A DNA stretch of 6,275 nt from an uncultured Bacillaceae bacterium (lineage in GTDB: Bacteria > Bacillota > Bacilli > Bacillales > Amphibacillaceae): the NCBI GenBank assembly GCA_945639745.1, contig CALZEK010000085.1, positions 1-6,275 on the forward strand, in the 5' to 3' direction. Position numbers and translations under genes: made by a program. Within the stretch, counting starts at the first letter, position 1. Each line of letters starts with the position of its first letter. Below the pieces are notes generated by a model. That model was not told where the DNA came from. It made no database searches and saw only the letters and a program-made list of their open reading frames with translations. Shown in pieces: positions 1 through 4,492 of the stretch.

Positions 1-187
1 AGCACCTTTACTAAGAGAAGAAACCTTAGAAAAACATCCTGAGTTAGAAGAAGTTTTAAATAAACTAGCTGGAAAAATAACAGATGATGAAATGAGAGAA
101 ATGAATTATTTAGTTAATGTTGAAGGTGAGTCTCCACGTGAAGTTGCTTTAGAATACTTGAAGGAAAATGAGTTATTAAAGGACTAA
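1..187 (+). CDS. Osmoprotectant-type ABC transporter substrate-binding domain, C-terminal fragment
   Basis: Open from the left edge of the window (first full codon at base 2) to the TAA at 185-187, giving 61 visible residues. The tail has the pattern of the extreme C-terminus of OpuAC/OpuBC/OpuCC-type binding domains (glycine betaine, carnitine, choline or related ligands): an [20 protein letters not shown] helix, then an [14 protein letters not shown] segment, then a [14 protein letters not shown] segment ending in ENELLKD. In this family the domain captures a quaternary-ammonium or similar solute outside the cell and delivers it to the permease. In many Lactobacillales it is fused to the permease, but that part lies outside the window. 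The ligand cannot be told from this tail; the ergothioneine transporter EgtU has a similar layout. A strong terminator follows 9 nt after the stop, so this is the last gene of its operon. Confidence 0.8.
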   Translation, partial: APLLREETLEKHPELEEVLNKLAGKITDDEMREMNYLVNVEGESPREVALEYLKENELLKD

Positions 188-196
188 GTAAAAAAT

Positions 197-232
197 AAAG
201 CCTGAACATTAATTTGTTCAGGCTTTTTATTT
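197..232 (+). terminator. Intrinsic terminator after the ABC transporter gene
   Basis: A perfect 12-bp stem (197-208 with 215-226, core AAGCCTGAACA / TGTTCAGGCTT) encloses a 6-nt loop and runs into a T-rich tail. It begins 9 nt after the upstream stop codon and separates that gene from the next operon. The left arm is A-rich, so some termination on the minus strand is possible, but no minus-strand gene needs it here. Confidence 0.93.
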
Positions 233-324
233 TAAAAAGAAAAGAAGTAAAATATAAATCTTTAACGAGATGTTTGTATTATCATTAAGAATAAAGGATA
301 ATAGAAAAATCAATGAAAAATAAA

Positions 325-329
325 AGAGG
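325..329 (+). promoter_or_regulatory. Shine-Dalgarno that decides the start at 337
   Basis: AGAGG, 7 nt before the ATG at 337. The alternative in-frame ATG at 313 has only an AAAGGA about 14 nt upstream, which is too far for efficient initiation. The later start is therefore preferred and removes eight basic, lysine-rich residues from the longer reading. Confidence 0.6.
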
Positions 330-336
330 TAAATAT

Positions 337-879
337 ATGCATATAGATGATTTAATATTAAATGTTGGTCAATTTTTAGATGAAGATACCGGCGTGATAG
401 TTGGTAGTGTAGAAGTTAATATGTTAAGCGATAATATGCCAATTAATTTAGAGAATTTAACAACGGTTGTTGATTTTAATTTTCATTTATATAATATGAA
501 CTATTTTTCGGATCCTCATCAATTACCAGTAATTACTGATGAATTATCTGATGAAGAAGCATATTTAATAAATACATTAAACGAAACGCAAGCATTTTTT
601 ATTCATGATCATTTAGTCATGACAATTAGTGACTTTAACTGGTCAGAAAATTACTATTCGCTTGAAAATAAAATGTTGATTTTAACTAAGTTTATTCATT
701 ACTGTAAATATAATAATTATGATTACTTAGCATTAATGGTTGAAAAAGAAATTAAAAAGCAAGTGGTAGAGACAAATGTGACAGAGTTCCCTAAAGTTAA
801 ACAATATGAAGCGCTTGGATTCGAACGGATAAATATCCATCAAACACCCATCATGGTGAAAAAATTAAATGGAAATTAG
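337..879 (+). CDS. Unrecognised 180-aa protein with possible GNAT-like C-terminal half
   Basis: I do not recognise this protein with certainty. With the start at 337 it has 180 residues, no signal peptide and no convincing membrane segment, so it should be cytoplasmic. The N-terminal half is acidic and rich in Asn, Asp and Leu. The C-terminal part (about residues 105-175) reads as a long helix (MLILTKFIHYCKYNNY), a strand (DYLALMVE), then KVKQYEALGFERINI and a closing strand. That last pattern (Y-E-x-L-G-F) is typical of the end of GCN5-related N-acetyltransferases. No acetyl-CoA-binding Q/R-x-x-G-x-G/A motif is visible, so catalytic activity is doubtful. It is the first gene of a compact trio: its 3' end overlaps the VanZ-like gene by 11 nt, which implies translational coupling. 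No clear promoter was found between the preceding terminator and the start. Confidence 0.8.
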   Translation: MHIDDLILNVGQFLDEDTGVIVGSVEVNMLSDNMPINLENLTTVVDFNFHLYNMNYFSDPHQLPVITDELSDEEAYLINTLNETQAFFIHDHLVMTISDFNWSENYYSLENKMLILTKFIHYCKYNNYDYLALMVEKEIKKQVVETNVTEFPKVKQYEALGFERINIHQTPIMVKKLNGN

Positions 880-1456
880 ATTAATTCGTTATTTGCCGAG
901 TATTGTTTGGATGGGCGTTATTTTTTATTTATCACATCAACCAGCAACAGATTCTGCAGCAACAAGTAGAGGAATATTACTTTATTTACTTAATCTATTA
1001 CCGATTCCAGTTGAATATGAAGGAGTCTTCCACACGATTATAAGGAAATCGGCACATTTCATGGCTTATTTAATCTTAGCCGTGCTGATTTATTTTGCCT
1101 ATCGTGGTAAGGGGACAATTATTTTTATTTATAGTATGTTTTTAATCTTTATCTTATTATCCCTGATTGAATCTGATATGAATTTACATTCTTTGATTAG
1201 AAAATCAATTCACTTTTTTGTCTATACGATATTGAGTGTACTTGTTTATCTAGCCTATCAAGGGAGACGTGCTGTTTTATTTACACTAAGTGTCTGTTTA
1301 TTATATGCGATTACTGATGAGTTTCATCAATTGTTTATTCCAGGACGAAGTGGTGAAATTCGTGATGTGCTAATTGATTTTAGTGGTGCTGTTTTTGGAA
1401 TTATTTTAGTGAAGTTATTTATGAAGATTAAAAGTAGGAGAGAGTTAAATGTTTAG
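869..1456 (+). CDS. VanZ-family membrane protein with internal tandem duplication
   Basis: A 195-residue, very hydrophobic protein with about five or six membrane segments (roughly residues 7-22, 60-79, 84-100, 112-131, 134-150, 167-187). VanZ-family hallmarks are visible: FYLSHQP (19-25), RKSxHFxxY (59-67 and again 111-119), and near the C-terminus DEFHQLFIPGRSGEIRDVLI followed by DFSGAVFGI. VanZ itself gives low-level teicoplanin resistance, but most homologues have no proven role, and resistance should not be inferred here. Residues 55-86 and 107-138 are two copies of one segment offset by 52 residues (17 of 32 identical by hand count), which makes the protein longer than the roughly 140-170 residues I expect for the family. 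The start at 869 is supported by GGTGA 9 nt upstream. The ATG lies inside the end of the previous gene, and the stop region overlaps the antiporter start by 8 nt. Confidence 0.9.
   Translation: MEIRLIRYLPSIVWMGVIFYLSHQPATDSAATSRGILLYLLNLLPIPVEYEGVFHTIIRKSAHFMAYLILAVLIYFAYRGKGTIIFIYSMFLIFILLSLIESDMNLHSLIRKSIHFFVYTILSVLVYLAYQGRRAVLFTLSVCLLYAITDEFHQLFIPGRSGEIRDVLIDFSGAVFGIILVKLFMKIKSRRELNV
1031..1282 (+). repeat. Diverged intragenic tandem duplication in the VanZ-like gene
   Basis: Copy 1 occupies 1031-1126 (residues 55-86) and copy 2 occupies 1187-1282 (residues 107-138), a 156-nt offset that keeps the frame. Both encode H-(T/S)-x-I-R-K-S-x-H-F-x-x-Y-x-I-L-x-V-L-x-Y-x-A-Y-x-G. By hand, about 17 of 32 residues and just over half of the bases match, so the duplication is old or has diverged fast. 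The segment after copy 1 (about 87-105) may be a decayed version of the hydrophobic stretch and acidic DE motif that follow copy 2, because it ends in LIESDMN where copy 2 continues into ITDEFHQ. Confidence 0.8.
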
Positions 1457-2834
1457 AATTAAAGCTATCCAAATGCCAACATTAACCGAAGCGGTATTAA
1501 TGGTTATTGTCATGATTAGTTTAATGAGCGCAAGTATTATTTTTTATGAAGCACCACCACATATTGCACTTTTATTAGCGATGTTATCGCTGATTATTTA
1601 TGGATTAGTAAAAAAAATAAGTTATCAGCAACTCGAAGCAGATATGGTAGAAGGTGCAAAAGCAGGTATTGCAGCTGTGTTTTTATTTTTTATGATAGGT
1701 ATTTTAATTGCTTCGTGGATGCTAGCTGGTACAATACCGACACTTATTTATGGCGGGTTTGAATTAGTGACCCCTAAATTCTATTTGGCGGTTATTTTTG
1801 TTGTCACAGCAATTATTGGTTTAAGTGTTGGGAGTTCTCTAACGACTGTTGGAACAGTTGGCCTTGCATTTATTGGGATATCTCAAACCTTGGATGTGTC
1901 CTTGGCAATGACGGCAGGTGCCATTGTTTCTGGTGCTTTTTTTGGTGATAAAATGTCACCTCTATCAGATACAACAAATATGGCATCATCAATTTTGCAA
2001 GTTGATTTATTTGATCATATAAAAAATATGGGCTGGACAACATTTCCGGCATTTTTAATCTCACTTGTTTTATTTGCAATTATTTCACCAAATATTACAG
2101 TAACAGAATTTACAAAAATGAATGAATTTCAAGAAAGTTTAGCTGAAACGGGTTTAATTAATTGGTATGCAGCTGTCATTCCGATTGCTGTTCTTTTATT
2201 ATTATCAATTAAAAAAGTGCCTGCATTTTTAGCTTTGAGTGCGGGATCATTGACGGCTTTGATTATTTCAATCTTTACTAATCCACAACCGATTGGCAAA
2301 GTATTAATAACATTATTTGGCGGATATGTATCTGAAACAGGGAATGAACAAATCGATACATTATTAACACGTGGCGGAATGGAAAGTATGTTATTTACAA
2401 TAGGAATTGTTATTTTAGCCTTAAGTTTGGGTGGATTATTATTTTCATTAGGAATTGTGCCTAAATTGCTAAATTCAATTGAAAATCTGTTAAATAGTAT
2501 TCAATCAGTTATTATTTCATCTGCATTAACAGCAATTGGCATCAATGTTTTAATAGGAGAACAATATTTGTCTATCTTATTAACAGGTGAAGCCTATGGT
2601 TCGCAATATAAAAAAGTTGGTTTAGAAACAATTAACTTGGCAAGGGTTAGTGAAGATGCTGGAACTGTTGTGAATCCACTCGTACCATGGAGTGTATGTG
2701 GTGTCTTTATAGCAAGTGTTTTAGATGTCTCAACATTAAGTTATTTACCATTTACATTCTTTTGTCTCTTAAGTCCATTATTAACAATAGCATTTGGCCT
2801 ATCGGGCAAAACATTAACTTACCTTCAAAAATAA
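1449..2834 (+). CDS. nhaC: NhaC-family Na+/H+ antiporter (or related exchanger)
   Basis: A 461-residue polytopic inner-membrane protein, close to the usual 450-470 residues of NhaC/MleN proteins. Diagnostic motifs are GLSVGSSLTTVGTVG (about 124-138), SGAFFGDKMSPLSDTTNMAS (161-180), the GGYVSETG stretch followed by DTLLTRGGMESML (about 291-315), and SEDAGTVVNPLVPWSVCG (401-418). These acidic and polar residues inside membrane segments are the conserved core of the family. Members exchange cytoplasmic Na+ for external H+; the close relative MleN of Bacillus subtilis couples malate/H+ uptake to lactate/Na+ release. Sequence reading cannot separate these activities, so the symbol is a family label. 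AGGAG at 1436-1440 with 8-nt spacing supports the start. The 8-nt overlap with the VanZ-like gene suggests coupled translation. No convincing terminator follows directly. Confidence 0.92.
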   Translation: MFRIKAIQMPTLTEAVLMVIVMISLMSASIIFYEAPPHIALLLAMLSLIIYGLVKKISYQQLEADMVEGAKAGIAAVFLFFMIGILIASWMLAGTIPTLIYGGFELVTPKFYLAVIFVVTAIIGLSVGSSLTTVGTVGLAFIGISQTLDVSLAMTAGAIVSGAFFGDKMSPLSDTTNMASSILQVDLFDHIKNMGWTTFPAFLISLVLFAIISPNITVTEFTKMNEFQESLAETGLINWYAAVIPIAVLLLLSIKKVPAFLALSAGSLTALIISIFTNPQPIGKVLITLFGGYVSETGNEQIDTLLTRGGMESMLFTIGIVILALSLGGLLFSLGIVPKLLNSIENLLNSIQSVIISSALTAIGINVLIGEQYLSILLTGEAYGSQYKKVGLETINLARVSEDAGTVVNPLVPWSVCGVFIASVLDVSTLSYLPFTFFCLLSPLLTIAFGLSGKTLTYLQK

Positions 2835-2890
2835 CGTAAATAGGTGTCTTTTTAAGAATAAAAAATAATGAAATTTACTTAAAAAATAGA

Positions 2891-2919
2891 TTGCATTGCT
2901 TAAATAGACATGGTATATT
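2891..2919 (+). promoter_or_regulatory. Sigma-A-type promoter with extended -10 for the M-box transcript
   Basis: The -35 is TTGCAT (2891-2896), then a 17-nt spacer, then the -10 TATATT (2914-2919), preceded by TG at 2911-2912 in the extended -10 position. Transcription would start near 2926, about 15 nt before the riboswitch core. This is the best promoter in the window. Its placement confirms that the riboswitch begins its own transcript rather than being read only from the antiporter operon. Confidence 0.85.
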
Positions 2920-2940
2920 TTAAGTATAAATTGAATATTA

Positions 2941-3100
2941 ACCTTGTTAGGTGAGGCTACTGTTTGAAGAAACGTTACTACCCAGAAATGTCGAAAGACG
3001 CCAATGGGTTAACTAAAATAATCGAATTAAGGTTATTTTTAATGTGACTGGAACTTCTTCCTACGTCAAACAAAGCTAAAGCTCAAACGAATAGAGGTAT
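2941..3100 (+). ncRNA. M-box (ykoK) magnesium riboswitch aptamer
   Basis: The sequence follows the Bacillus subtilis ykoK/mgtE leader almost block by block. GTTAGGTGAGGCT lies at 2946-2958. CCCA at 2981-2984 pairs with TGGG at 3005-3008 and flanks a GTC-GAAA-GAC hairpin at 2990-2999. An ATAATC / GGTTAT helix arm follows (about 3015-3039), and the 3' block GCTAAAGCTC is at 3075-3084. The closing P1 helix can form between CCT (2942-2944) and AGG (3095-3097). In characterised M-boxes Mg2+ binding compacts the RNA and turns the downstream gene off. Here the 3' strand of P1 overlaps the antiterminator arm, as expected for an OFF switch by transcription termination. The usual target is a Mg2+ transporter; none follows in this window. 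Confidence 0.95.
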
Positions 3101-3123
3101 CAGTAGATAACACACACCTCTAT
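3091..3123 (+). promoter_or_regulatory. Antiterminator of the M-box
   Basis: ATAGAGGT (3091-3098) is perfectly complementary to ACCTCTAT (3116-3123), giving 8 bp. The right arm takes over part of the left arm and loop of the terminator. The left arm contains the AGG (3095-3097) that would close P1 of the Mg2+-bound aptamer. The three structures (P1, antiterminator, terminator) are therefore mutually exclusive. Low Mg2+ should favour the antiterminator and read-through; high Mg2+ should favour P1 and the terminator. Confidence 0.82.
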
Positions 3124-3146
3124 TTGTGCAGGTGTGTTATTTTTTT
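3107..3146 (+). terminator. Regulated intrinsic terminator of the M-box
   Basis: The core stem is ACACACCT (3112-3119) with AGGTGTGT (3130-3137) and a 10-nt loop. It can be lengthened with a 2-nt bulge to ATAA / TTAT on the outside. A run of seven T follows at 3140-3146. It sits directly after the riboswitch and shares bases with the antiterminator, so it is the expression platform and not the end of a gene. Confidence 0.92.
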
Positions 3147-3161
3147 CAAAAAAATAAAAAA

Positions 3162-3168
3162 GGGGGGG
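3162..3168 (+). promoter_or_regulatory. G7 tract acting as Shine-Dalgarno of the small ORF
   Basis: Seven consecutive G, unusual in this AT-rich DNA, end 7 nt before the ATG at 3176. A run of G can serve as a Shine-Dalgarno, though less well than GGAGG. Most of the run lies in the long helix with 3263-3268. A homopolymer of this length could also change length by slippage. Confidence 0.55.
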
Positions 3169-3268
3169 ATGAGTCATGTCTAGTGACACTGTTCCTAAAT
3201 ATAAAGATGAGAAAATTGAATATAATTTAGTTAGAGTAAAACAAGATGAGCGACTGACTCATCTCCTT
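3163..3268 (+). promoter_or_regulatory. Long-range helix hiding the small ORF start
   Basis: Bases 3163-3176 can pair without interruption with 3255-3268, giving 14 bp of which three are G-U. The core GATGAGTCA (3168-3176) / TGACTCATC (3255-3263) is perfect Watson-Crick. The 5' arm covers most of the G-rich Shine-Dalgarno and the A of the AUG; the 3' arm lies inside the same ORF. In RNA this would restrict initiation of the small ORF. The 78-nt interior loop is long, but the helix is strong for so AT-rich a region. Confidence 0.7.
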
Positions 3269-3286
3269 AAAAACGACTACTTTTAA
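3176..3286 (+). CDS. Small ORF of 36 codons between the M-box and the acetyltransferase
   Basis: The ORF begins ATG TCT AGT GAC, ends TAC TTT TAA, and encodes a charged 36-residue peptide without a membrane segment or signal peptide. It starts MSSDTVPKYKDEKIEY and ends LTHLLKNDYF. I do not recognise it; it does not look like the N-terminus of MgtE, CorA or a P-type Mg2+ ATPase as I know them. Initiation is plausible from the G-rich tract at 3162-3168. It is the first coding sequence after the Mg2+-controlled terminator and ends 64 nt before the acetyltransferase start. Its start region pairs with 3255-3268 in its own 3' part, which in turn can pair with the acetyltransferase ribosome binding site. 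It may be a regulatory leader ORF, a real small protein, or a remnant of a lost gene. Confidence 0.5.
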   Translation: MSSDTVPKYKDEKIEYNLVRVKQDERLTHLLKNDYF

Positions 3287-3318
3287 GGTCTCGTAACTGA
3301 ATTACTTCTAAATTTACT

Positions 3319-3335
3319 GTCACTTTTTAAGTGAC
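3319..3335 (+). promoter_or_regulatory. Small hairpin abutting the acetyltransferase ribosome binding site
   Basis: GTCACTT (3319-3325) and AAGTGAC (3329-3335) form a perfect 7-bp stem with a TTT loop, ending one base before the Shine-Dalgarno region. No T-run follows, so it is not a terminator. Its left arm (TGTCACT, 3318-3324) can instead pair with AGTGACA at 3182-3188 in the small ORF, giving a further alternative fold. Confidence 0.6.
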
Positions 3336-3336
3336 T

Positions 3337-3344
3337 AAGGAGGT
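3337..3344 (+). promoter_or_regulatory. Strong Shine-Dalgarno of the acetyltransferase
   Basis: AAGGAGGT, 6 nt before the ATG at 3351, is close to a perfect match to the end of 16S rRNA. It fixes the start of the gene and is the target of the putative anti-Shine-Dalgarno at 3261-3269. Confidence 0.9.
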
Positions 3345-3350
3345 AATGTT

Positions 3351-3923
3351 ATGTTAAGAACCTATAATCTAACAATGGAAGAACATTTCATTTTATATAC
3401 AGAAATGAGTCATCCTGACGTTTCACCTTATGTGCGCAACTATGTGAATGACTTTAATGAATATATTTCAAATGTGAATCATATTTTAGAAGCTGAAAAT
3501 CGAGGAGAAATGATCGTTCGGGTTATTGTTAATGAATGGAATCGACCGATTGGTTTAATCACACTTTATGATATCACTGAATATGGTGGTTTTTTATCTA
3601 CTTGGTTAGGTAAAGATTATCATGGTAGCGGATATAATAAAGTAGCAAAAGAATTATTTTTTAATGACATATTTGATACAACCGAGATTCAAACAGTCTT
3701 TATGAAAATCAGAGTTGATAATTACCGCTCGCAAAAAGCAGCCTTGAAGTTAGCATATGTTGCCGAAGCAGACTATCGTTATCAAGCCGTTCAAACTTTT
3801 GTAAATCAAACAGTATTTAAATACAATTTATATACTGTCACTAAACAAGCTTATTTAGCTGATCAAAAGGTGCGCCAAGTTGATTATGTAACAAGTGATT
3901 CAGAGATACAGCTTTCAATATAA
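3351..3923 (+). CDS. GNAT family N-acetyltransferase, RimJ/RimL-like
   Basis: A 190-residue cytoplasmic protein of typical length for the RimJ/RimL-type GNAT group. Visible landmarks are an N-terminal LRTYNLTMEEHFILYTEMSH segment, a core strand pair RPIGLITLYDI (65-75) and GGFLSTWLG (79-87), the acetyl-CoA pyrophosphate loop GKDYHGSGYNKVAKELFF (87-104, with G92-S93-G94), and VDNYRSQKAALKLAYV (122-137). The last is the usual N-x-x-S-x-x-(A)-x-x-K-L segment of motif B. The enzyme should move an acetyl group from acetyl-CoA to an amine. The substrate (protein N-terminus, polyamine, amino sugar, drug) cannot be read from the sequence. It is the first full-length gene after the M-box and the small ORF, and a terminator follows at once, so it appears to be the main target of that leader. 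A role in low-Mg2+ physiology is inference. Confidence 0.92.
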   Translation: MLRTYNLTMEEHFILYTEMSHPDVSPYVRNYVNDFNEYISNVNHILEAENRGEMIVRVIVNEWNRPIGLITLYDITEYGGFLSTWLGKDYHGSGYNKVAKELFFNDIFDTTEIQTVFMKIRVDNYRSQKAALKLAYVAEADYRYQAVQTFVNQTVFKYNLYTVTKQAYLADQKVRQVDYVTSDSEIQLSI

Positions 3924-3956
3924 AAAGACTACTTATAAATTAAGTAGTCTTTTTTT
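3922..3956 (+). terminator. Intrinsic terminator after the acetyltransferase gene
   Basis: A 14-bp stem (3922-3935 with 3941-3954, core AGACTACTTA / TAAGTAGTCT) has a 5-nt loop and ends in a T-run. The left arm begins within the TAA stop codon. It closes the M-box transcript, making the acetyltransferase the last gene of that unit. Confidence 0.95.
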
Positions 3957-3992
3957 GTTTAAATTTAAACTTAAAAGGGTAATACGTATAAT

Positions 3993-3997
3993 AGGAG
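3993..3997 (+). promoter_or_regulatory. Shine-Dalgarno deciding the start at 4006
   Basis: AGGAG, 8 nt before the ATG at 4006 but only 2 nt before the in-frame ATG at 4000, so the second ATG is preferred. A perfect TATAAT (3987-3992) directly precedes it. If that were the promoter, the transcript would begin near 3999, after the Shine-Dalgarno, and no good -35 was found for it. The promoter call is therefore left open. Confidence 0.6.
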
Positions 3998-4005
3998 TGA
4001 TGACA

Positions 4006-4326
4006 ATGGAAGAACAAGTAAAGACATATTATATTTCATTAGATAAAAGAACAGTTAGTGAAGTAAGCGTACCTGATACGGTTGAATATGAAGTAAGAGC
4101 AACACCATCGCAAATAGTGAAGTTTGAAAATATTCTCCAGGATAATGATGCAAAAGAATTTGAATTTGCCATAAAAAACATTCCTTTTAAACCATTTGCT
4201 GAAAAAGAAGTTGATGAAATGCGTGAAGAAAGTGATGATAATGTCATGGCAGCTTATCACTTTATTTATCAGTATGGAACAGAAGAAACACGCAAAAAAA
4301 TAAAAGAAATAGGTTCTACTAAATAA
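4006..4326 (+). CDS. Conserved-looking small protein of unknown function, 106 aa
   Basis: I do not recognise a characterised family. The protein is small, soluble and acidic, with many Glu and Asp, no signal peptide and no membrane segment. It opens with a strand-like TYYISLDKRTVSEV, continues with a second strand EYEVRATPSQIVKFENIL leading into a helix, has an IPFKPFAEKEVDEM segment in the middle, and ends in the helices NVMAAYHFIYQYGTEETRKKIKEI. Small proteins of this general pattern occur as hypothetical proteins in Enterococcus-like genomes, but that is memory, not a search. It stands alone between two terminators. Longer readings starting before 4000 lack a ribosome binding site and would run back through the upstream terminator. 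Confidence 0.85.
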   Translation: MEEQVKTYYISLDKRTVSEVSVPDTVEYEVRATPSQIVKFENILQDNDAKEFEFAIKNIPFKPFAEKEVDEMREESDDNVMAAYHFIYQYGTEETRKKIKEIGSTK

Positions 4327-4402
4327 TAGAATAACAATTATGCCGATTTGGAATAAATAAGTATAACTTCTTTCAATTACAACTTAAATATGAGAATATA
4401 AA

Positions 4403-4440
4403 AGAGGGTTTATTAACTTAAACTCTCTGTTTGTTTTTTA
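4403..4440 (+). terminator. Intrinsic terminator between the small gene and mvaS
   Basis: A 10-bp stem (AGAGGGTTTA at 4403-4412 with TAAACTCTCT at 4419-4428, one G-U pair) has a 6-nt loop and is followed by a T-rich tail at 4430-4439. It most simply ends the 106-aa gene. A TATAAA lies just before it at 4397-4402, so an attenuator in an mvaS leader is a weaker alternative. I found no convincing promoter between it and mvaS. Confidence 0.8.
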
Positions 4441-4492
4441 TTATACATATGTGCAACATTTCACAATTTAAGTTTGTAAAGGAGAAAAATAA

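Larger units (their letters stand above)
3261..3344 (+). promoter_or_regulatory. Alternative helix covering the acetyltransferase Shine-Dalgarno
   Basis: ATCTCCTTA (3261-3269) is complementary to TAAGGAGGT (3336-3344) over 9 bp with a single G-U, so it can mask the complete ribosome binding site of the next gene. It uses the same bases as the 3' arm of the helix with 3163-3176, so only one of the two can form. An anti-Shine-Dalgarno is not rare by chance. Its exact overlap with the other helix arm is what makes it notable. Confidence 0.6.

Noticed and set aside
313..336. Start at 313 for the first complete gene
   Set aside because: The in-frame ATG at 313 lacks a well-spaced Shine-Dalgarno; the ATG at 337 has AGAGG 7 nt upstream.
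1870..2079. Open frame on the minus strand inside the antiporter gene
   Set aside because: It lies wholly within a strongly supported gene, lacks family features and is an antisense shadow.
2836..2878. GTAAAT / ATTTAC inverted repeat as terminator of the antiporter operon
   Set aside because: Only 6 bp with a loop of about 30 nt and no following T-run.
3169..3183. ATG at 3169 opening a 4-codon ORF
   Set aside because: It starts immediately after the G tract with no spacer and stops after four codons; the ATG at 3176 has proper spacing.
3221..3226. Perfect TATAAT inside the small ORF as a second promoter for the acetyltransferase
   Set aside because: No acceptable -35 at 16-18 nt upstream, and the TG is one base out of place for an extended -10; chance TATAAT is common in AT-rich DNA.
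3895..4005. Longer reading of the 106-aa gene starting at 3895
   Set aside because: It would overlap the acetyltransferase end, run through the terminator at 3922-3956 and lacks a ribosome binding site; AGGAG fits the ATG at 4006.
4029..4260. Two overlapping minus-strand open frames opposite the 106-aa gene
   Set aside because: Low-complexity translations opposite a gene with a good ribosome binding site; treated as shadows.
4418..4460. Promoter for mvaS around the TATTAT/TATACA at 4439-4447
   Set aside because: No -35 with usable similarity at normal spacing; the left side falls in the terminator stem.
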